Position numbers and translations under genes: made by a program
Notes under the pieces: generated by a model
The model's input: only the letters and a program-made list of their open reading frames with translations
Databases searched by the model: none
Told to the model about the DNA's origin: nothing
Assembly: GCA_964400685.1 (NCBI GenBank)
Contig: CAYNVT010000088.1
Location: 1 to 17,151, forward strand
From: DATCTV01 sp964400685
GTDB lineage: Bacteria > Desulfobacterota > Desulfomonilia > UBA1062
Direction: 5' to 3'
DNA: 17,151 nt
Shown: piece by piece, positions 14,907 to 17,151 of the stretch
Layout of the letters: every line of letters starts with the position of its first letter
Position numbering within the stretch: the stretch's first letter is position 1

Positions 14907-15713
14907 ATGACCAGATGTAATGTGACGGATGTATGGGGATCAGTTGAGAGCATAAGAAAACTCTCGCCGGTTATTCACAACATAACCAACTATGTGGTTA
15001 TGAATACCACGGCCAATGCTCTTCTTGCCATTGGCGCCTCTCCCGTGATGGCCCATGCGTTAGAGGAAATGGATGAGATGGTGGGTATCGCTTCCGCCCT
15101 TGTTGTCAACATAGGTACACTAAGCAGGGAATGGATAAAGGCCATGTTCAAGGCGGCTGAGAGGGCTAATGTCAGGAACATTCCTGTCATACTGGACCCT
15201 GTCGGGGCAGGCGCCACCAGTTTCAGGACGGAAACCGCACGGGAATTTATCAGTGCATTCAGACCTTCGATTATCAGGGGTAACGCCTCCGAAATCATGT
15301 CGGTATATGAAAATACGGGCAAAACAAAAGGCGTCGACAGCACCAACGCTTCTCATGATGCGGCCTCAGCAGGTATGAGCATCAATGAGGATTTCGGCTC
15401 GGTTGTCTGTATAAGCGGTGAAACCGATTACGTAATAGATGCAGGCCGGACCATAAAGATCGGAAACGGCCATCAGATGATGACAAGGGTGACAGGCCTG
15501 GGCTGCACGGCGACTGCGCTTTGCGGGGCTTTTGCCTCTGTCAGTGAAAACCGGGCACAGGCTGCTGCGCATGCGATGGCGGTGATGGGCATTGCAGGTG
15601 AAATAGCTGCAGAGCGTGCAACAGGACCGGGGACATTGCAGGTCGGTTTTTATGATGCGCTGTTCAATCTCTCAATTGATGATATAGGACAGCGCCTGAA
15701 AATCGAGCAATAA
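14907..15713 (+). CDS. thiM: Hydroxyethylthiazole kinase
   Basis: Phosphorylates 4-methyl-5-(2-hydroxyethyl)thiazole so it can be joined to the pyrimidine in thiamin synthesis; a salvage enzyme. 268 aa, close to E. coli ThiM. Landmarks: PVIHNITNYVVMNTTANALLAIGASPVMAH at 21-50 (substrate site), ILDPVGAGATSFR near 95-107, IRGNASEI near 123-130, and TGLGC with catalytic C200. The ATG at 14907 has AAGGAG 8 nt upstream. It follows cysK by 31 nt and precedes thiE by 1 nt. No TPP riboswitch fits in the short gap, so it appears to be transcribed from the sulfur operon. Confidence 0.95.
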   Translation: MTRCNVTDVWGSVESIRKLSPVIHNITNYVVMNTTANALLAIGASPVMAHALEEMDEMVGIASALVVNIGTLSREWIKAMFKAAERANVRNIPVILDPVGAGATSFRTETAREFISAFRPSIIRGNASEIMSVYENTGKTKGVDSTNASHDAASAGMSINEDFGSVVCISGETDYVIDAGRTIKIGNGHQMMTRVTGLGCTATALCGAFASVSENRAQAAAHAMAVMGIAGEIAAERATGPGTLQVGFYDALFNLSIDDIGQRLKIEQ

Positions 15714-15714
15714 A

Positions 15715-16332
15715 ATGCAGGGAGTTTATCTCGTCACCGACCGTGGATTGTGCGGGGAAATGCCCCTCGAAGAGGTTGTGCTTATGGCCGTCAGGGGCGG
15801 TGTAACTTGCGTGCAGATCAGGGAAAAAGAGCTGCCCTTGAACCTGTTCATCGAACAGGCAAAAAGTATAAAAGAGATTATAAAGCCATTCAATGTTCCT
15901 CTGATCATAAATGACAATGTGGATGTGGCAATGGCCGTAGGTGCGGACGGAGTTCATGTCGGTCAGACCGATATGCCCTTTGTCGAAGTCAGGAGGGTTC
16001 TAGGGGCTAAGGCCATAATCGGCCTGTCTGTCGAAACGTGGGAAGATGTCGAAAAGGCCCAGGGGCTTGACGCCGACTATCTGGGTGTTAGCCCTGTATT
16101 TGATACACCCACCAAGACCGATACAAAAGAGGCCTGGGGGCTAGCCGGTCTATCACGGATCAGGGCCTTTTCCCGGCATAAGCTTGTAGCAATCGGCGGG
16201 ATAAACATGAAAAATGCCGCGGATGTGATAAGGGCCGGTGCCGATTCCATTGCGGTGGTATCCGCTATCTGCGCAGCCCCTGACCCTTATGAAGCGGCGC
16301 TGGAACTCAACCGGCTAATAAAGAAATCCTGA
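15715..16332 (+). CDS. thiE: Thiamin phosphate synthase
   Basis: Joins HMP-pyrimidine diphosphate and thiazole phosphate to give thiamin phosphate; cytoplasmic TIM barrel. 205 aa, normal length. Landmarks: VYLVTDR at 4-10, VTCVQIREKEL at 30-40, PLIINDNVDVAMAVGADGVHVGQTDMP at 62-88, LGVSPVFDTPTKTD near 123-136, and AIGGIN near 159-164. Starts one base after the thiM stop, so translation is coupled; there is no independent ribosome site beyond the end of thiM. Last gene of the operon; the next gene has its own promoter. With ThiM this makes thiamin phosphate from salvaged thiazole, while thiG/thiH/thiC are not here. Confidence 0.95.
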   Translation: MQGVYLVTDRGLCGEMPLEEVVLMAVRGGVTCVQIREKELPLNLFIEQAKSIKEIIKPFNVPLIINDNVDVAMAVGADGVHVGQTDMPFVEVRRVLGAKAIIGLSVETWEDVEKAQGLDADYLGVSPVFDTPTKTDTKEAWGLAGLSRIRAFSRHKLVAIGGINMKNAADVIRAGADSIAVVSAICAAPDPYEAALELNRLIKKS

Positions 16333-16338
16333 CGGGAC

Positions 16339-16378
16339 TTGTCCTGAGGGAAAAAGACCCTACTATAATACATTATAG
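16339..16378 (+). promoter_or_regulatory. Promoter of the YtkA/TolC unit with MerR-like spacing
   Basis: The -10 box TATAAT (16364-16369) is perfect. TTGTCC (16339-16344) is a fair -35 box but 19 bp away, longer than the usual 17. AGGG-N7-CCCT (16347-16361) is centred exactly at the middle of that 19-bp spacer, the layout of MerR/CueR-type metal-sensing promoters. In addition CTATAAT-AC-ATTATAG (16363-16378) is a perfect dyad over the -10 box. Short arms make chance possible. No merR-type gene is in the window. Confidence 0.5.
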
Positions 16379-16396
16379 CATTTAAGGGAGGATCAT

Positions 16397-16786
16397 ATGA
16401 AAAAGACGATGCTGGCCTTAATGATGATAATGCTGCTTGCAACTGCTGCTTATGCAAAGGGTTTTGTTGCAAGCAAACAGGCAGGTCCTTTCAATCTGAA
16501 TATTACAATGGACAAGAATCCGCCGACAACAGGTGAGAACAATGTTGTTATCCTTGTCAAAGATGCTGCAGGTAAACCGGTAAAAGACGCGAAGGTTAAC
16601 ATCAATTACGGCATGCCTGCTATGCCCGGTATGCCTGCAATGGATTACAAGACCACACTTGCCGGGAATGATGGTAAATATTCCGGCAAACTCAATTTCT
16701 CAATGCCCGGGTCTTGGTTTGTTGAAGTGAAGATTGAGGCTGCAGGTAAAAAAGGAAAAACAAAGCTTAATATAGATGTAAGATAA
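16397..16786 (+). CDS. Secreted YtkA/FixH-like beta-sandwich protein, methionine-rich
   Basis: Predicted periplasmic protein of 129 aa. A signal peptide covers 1-20 (cleavage after AYA). The mature part resembles the YtkA-like/FixH domain: ITMDKNPPTTGENNVVILVKDAAGKPVKDAKVNI, then a loop, then GKYSGKLNFSMPGSWFVEVKI. The loop near 72-82 is rich in Met (GMPAMPGMPAMDY), which could bind soft metals such as Cu(I) or Ag(I); this is inference. Such domains are known next to heavy-metal RND efflux genes, matching the TolC-family gene 12 nt downstream. GGGAGG lies 5 nt before the ATG and the unit has its own promoter. Confidence 0.75.
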   Translation: MKKTMLALMMIMLLATAAYAKGFVASKQAGPFNLNITMDKNPPTTGENNVVILVKDAAGKPVKDAKVNINYGMPAMPGMPAMDYKTTLAGNDGKYSGKLNFSMPGSWFVEVKIEAAGKKGKTKLNIDVR

Positions 16787-16798
16787 GAGGGGCCTGCC

Positions 16799-17151
16799 AT
16801 GCGCAAGGCTGCACTTATCGTTCCGCTGGCCTTTATTTGCATCCTTGTAAATAAGCCCATTCAAGCCCGGGATGCCAGGCTCGAAGGGCTTATAACTGAT
16901 GCCCTTAACAACAATCCCCAGCTGATTGCCGCACAAGAGAAATCGGATGCAGCTTTCAAGCAGGTTGCGGTTAAAAGGTCTCTTCCTGATCCGATGCTCA
17001 TGTTCGGATATCAGAATGCTGGTTTTGACAAAATAACTTCTGTCTCTTCCTGCGGAGTTTGGAATCTTTTCCCCGTTACCGTCGCGGTAATCTTCCATGT
17101 CAGTGGCCGAAACATGGGCCAGCAAACCGATTTTTTCGCTCAACAGGGCAT
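16799..17151 (+). CDS. TolC-family outer-membrane protein, N-terminal fragment; reading abnormal near the window end
   Basis: Start of an outer-membrane efflux channel, cut by the window edge after 117 codons. A signal peptide covers about 1-23. Then LEGLITDALNNNPQLIAAQEKSDAAFKQVAVKRSLPDPML is typical of the first helices of metal-efflux TolC proteins, followed by FGYQNAGFDKIT up to about 17040. Beyond that the open frame (SVSSCGVWNLFPVTVAVIF...) no longer resembles the family, and neither of the other two plus frames restores it; one of them meets a stop. This may be an assembly error at a contig end, an insertion junction or a real rearrangement. GAGGGG precedes the ATG. Likely first structural gene of a CusCBA-type operon. 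Confidence 0.6.
   Translation, partial: MRKAALIVPLAFICILVNKPIQARDARLEGLITDALNNNPQLIAAQEKSDAAFKQVAVKRSLPDPMLMFGYQNAGFDKITSVSSCGVWNLFPVTVAVIFHVSGRNMGQQTDFFAQQG

Noticed and set aside
16700..17143. Minus-strand 147-codon frame over the YtkA/TolC region
   Set aside because: Its larger part is antisense to clear YtkA and TolC coding sequence. Only its first ~35 codons (17041-17143) might be real, which is reported as a possible junction.

Overview
The window is a bacterial chromosomal segment of moderate GC that is densely packed with housekeeping and sulfur-metabolism genes. Gene order (ispG-proS-rsh; a LOG protein-RodZ-like protein-recO run), an HDOD signalling protein, a sulfur operon led by an Rrf2 regulator, and FdhD point to an anaerobic Desulfobacterota (former Deltaproteobacteria, perhaps Syntrophia-like). 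This placement is inferred from gene content and not proven. No tRNA, rRNA, CRISPR array, insertion sequence, phage gene or origin was seen. Both ends cut genes, so this may be a whole contig.

Left part (1-4143), minus strand: an overlapping operon ispG-proS-rsh covering isoprenoid precursor synthesis, prolyl-tRNA charging and (p)ppGpp control. rsh runs off the left end and begins with a TTG codon inside the end of proS. A 69-bp divergent spacer separates ispG from a plus-strand pair (4144-6245): an HDOD-GAF-histidine-acceptor signalling protein, overlapping by 4 nt a small multidrug resistance (SMR) transporter.

Middle part (6246-9723): a short spacer carries two terminators facing each other. 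Then come four minus-strand genes: a secreted PHP-family metallohydrolase with its own terminator, recO, a short RodZ-like HTH/membrane protein, and a LOG-family nucleotide hydrolase. A 16-bp perfect palindrome precedes the RodZ-like gene.

Right part (9724-16332), plus strand: eight closely spaced genes look like one sulfur operon: Rrf2/IscR-like regulator, cysteine desulfurase, IscU scaffold, FdhD, MetY, CysK, ThiM and ThiE. Together they assimilate sulfide into homocysteine and cysteine, take sulfur back out of cysteine for Fe-S clusters and the formate dehydrogenase cofactor, and make thiamin phosphate from a salvaged thiazole. A three-cysteine Rrf2 protein at the head suggests control by Fe-S or sulfur status.

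Right edge (16333-17151): a new transcription unit with a strong -10 box and a MerR-style 19-bp promoter spacer, encoding a secreted methionine-rich YtkA/FixH-like protein and the start of a TolC-family outer-membrane protein. This looks like the front of a metal-efflux operon. The TolC reading loses family resemblance in the last ~110 bp.

I found no clearly new system. The best leads are the sulfur operon with its upstream dyad, the kinase-like HDOD protein without an ATPase domain, the secreted PHP hydrolase, and the MerR-like promoter.
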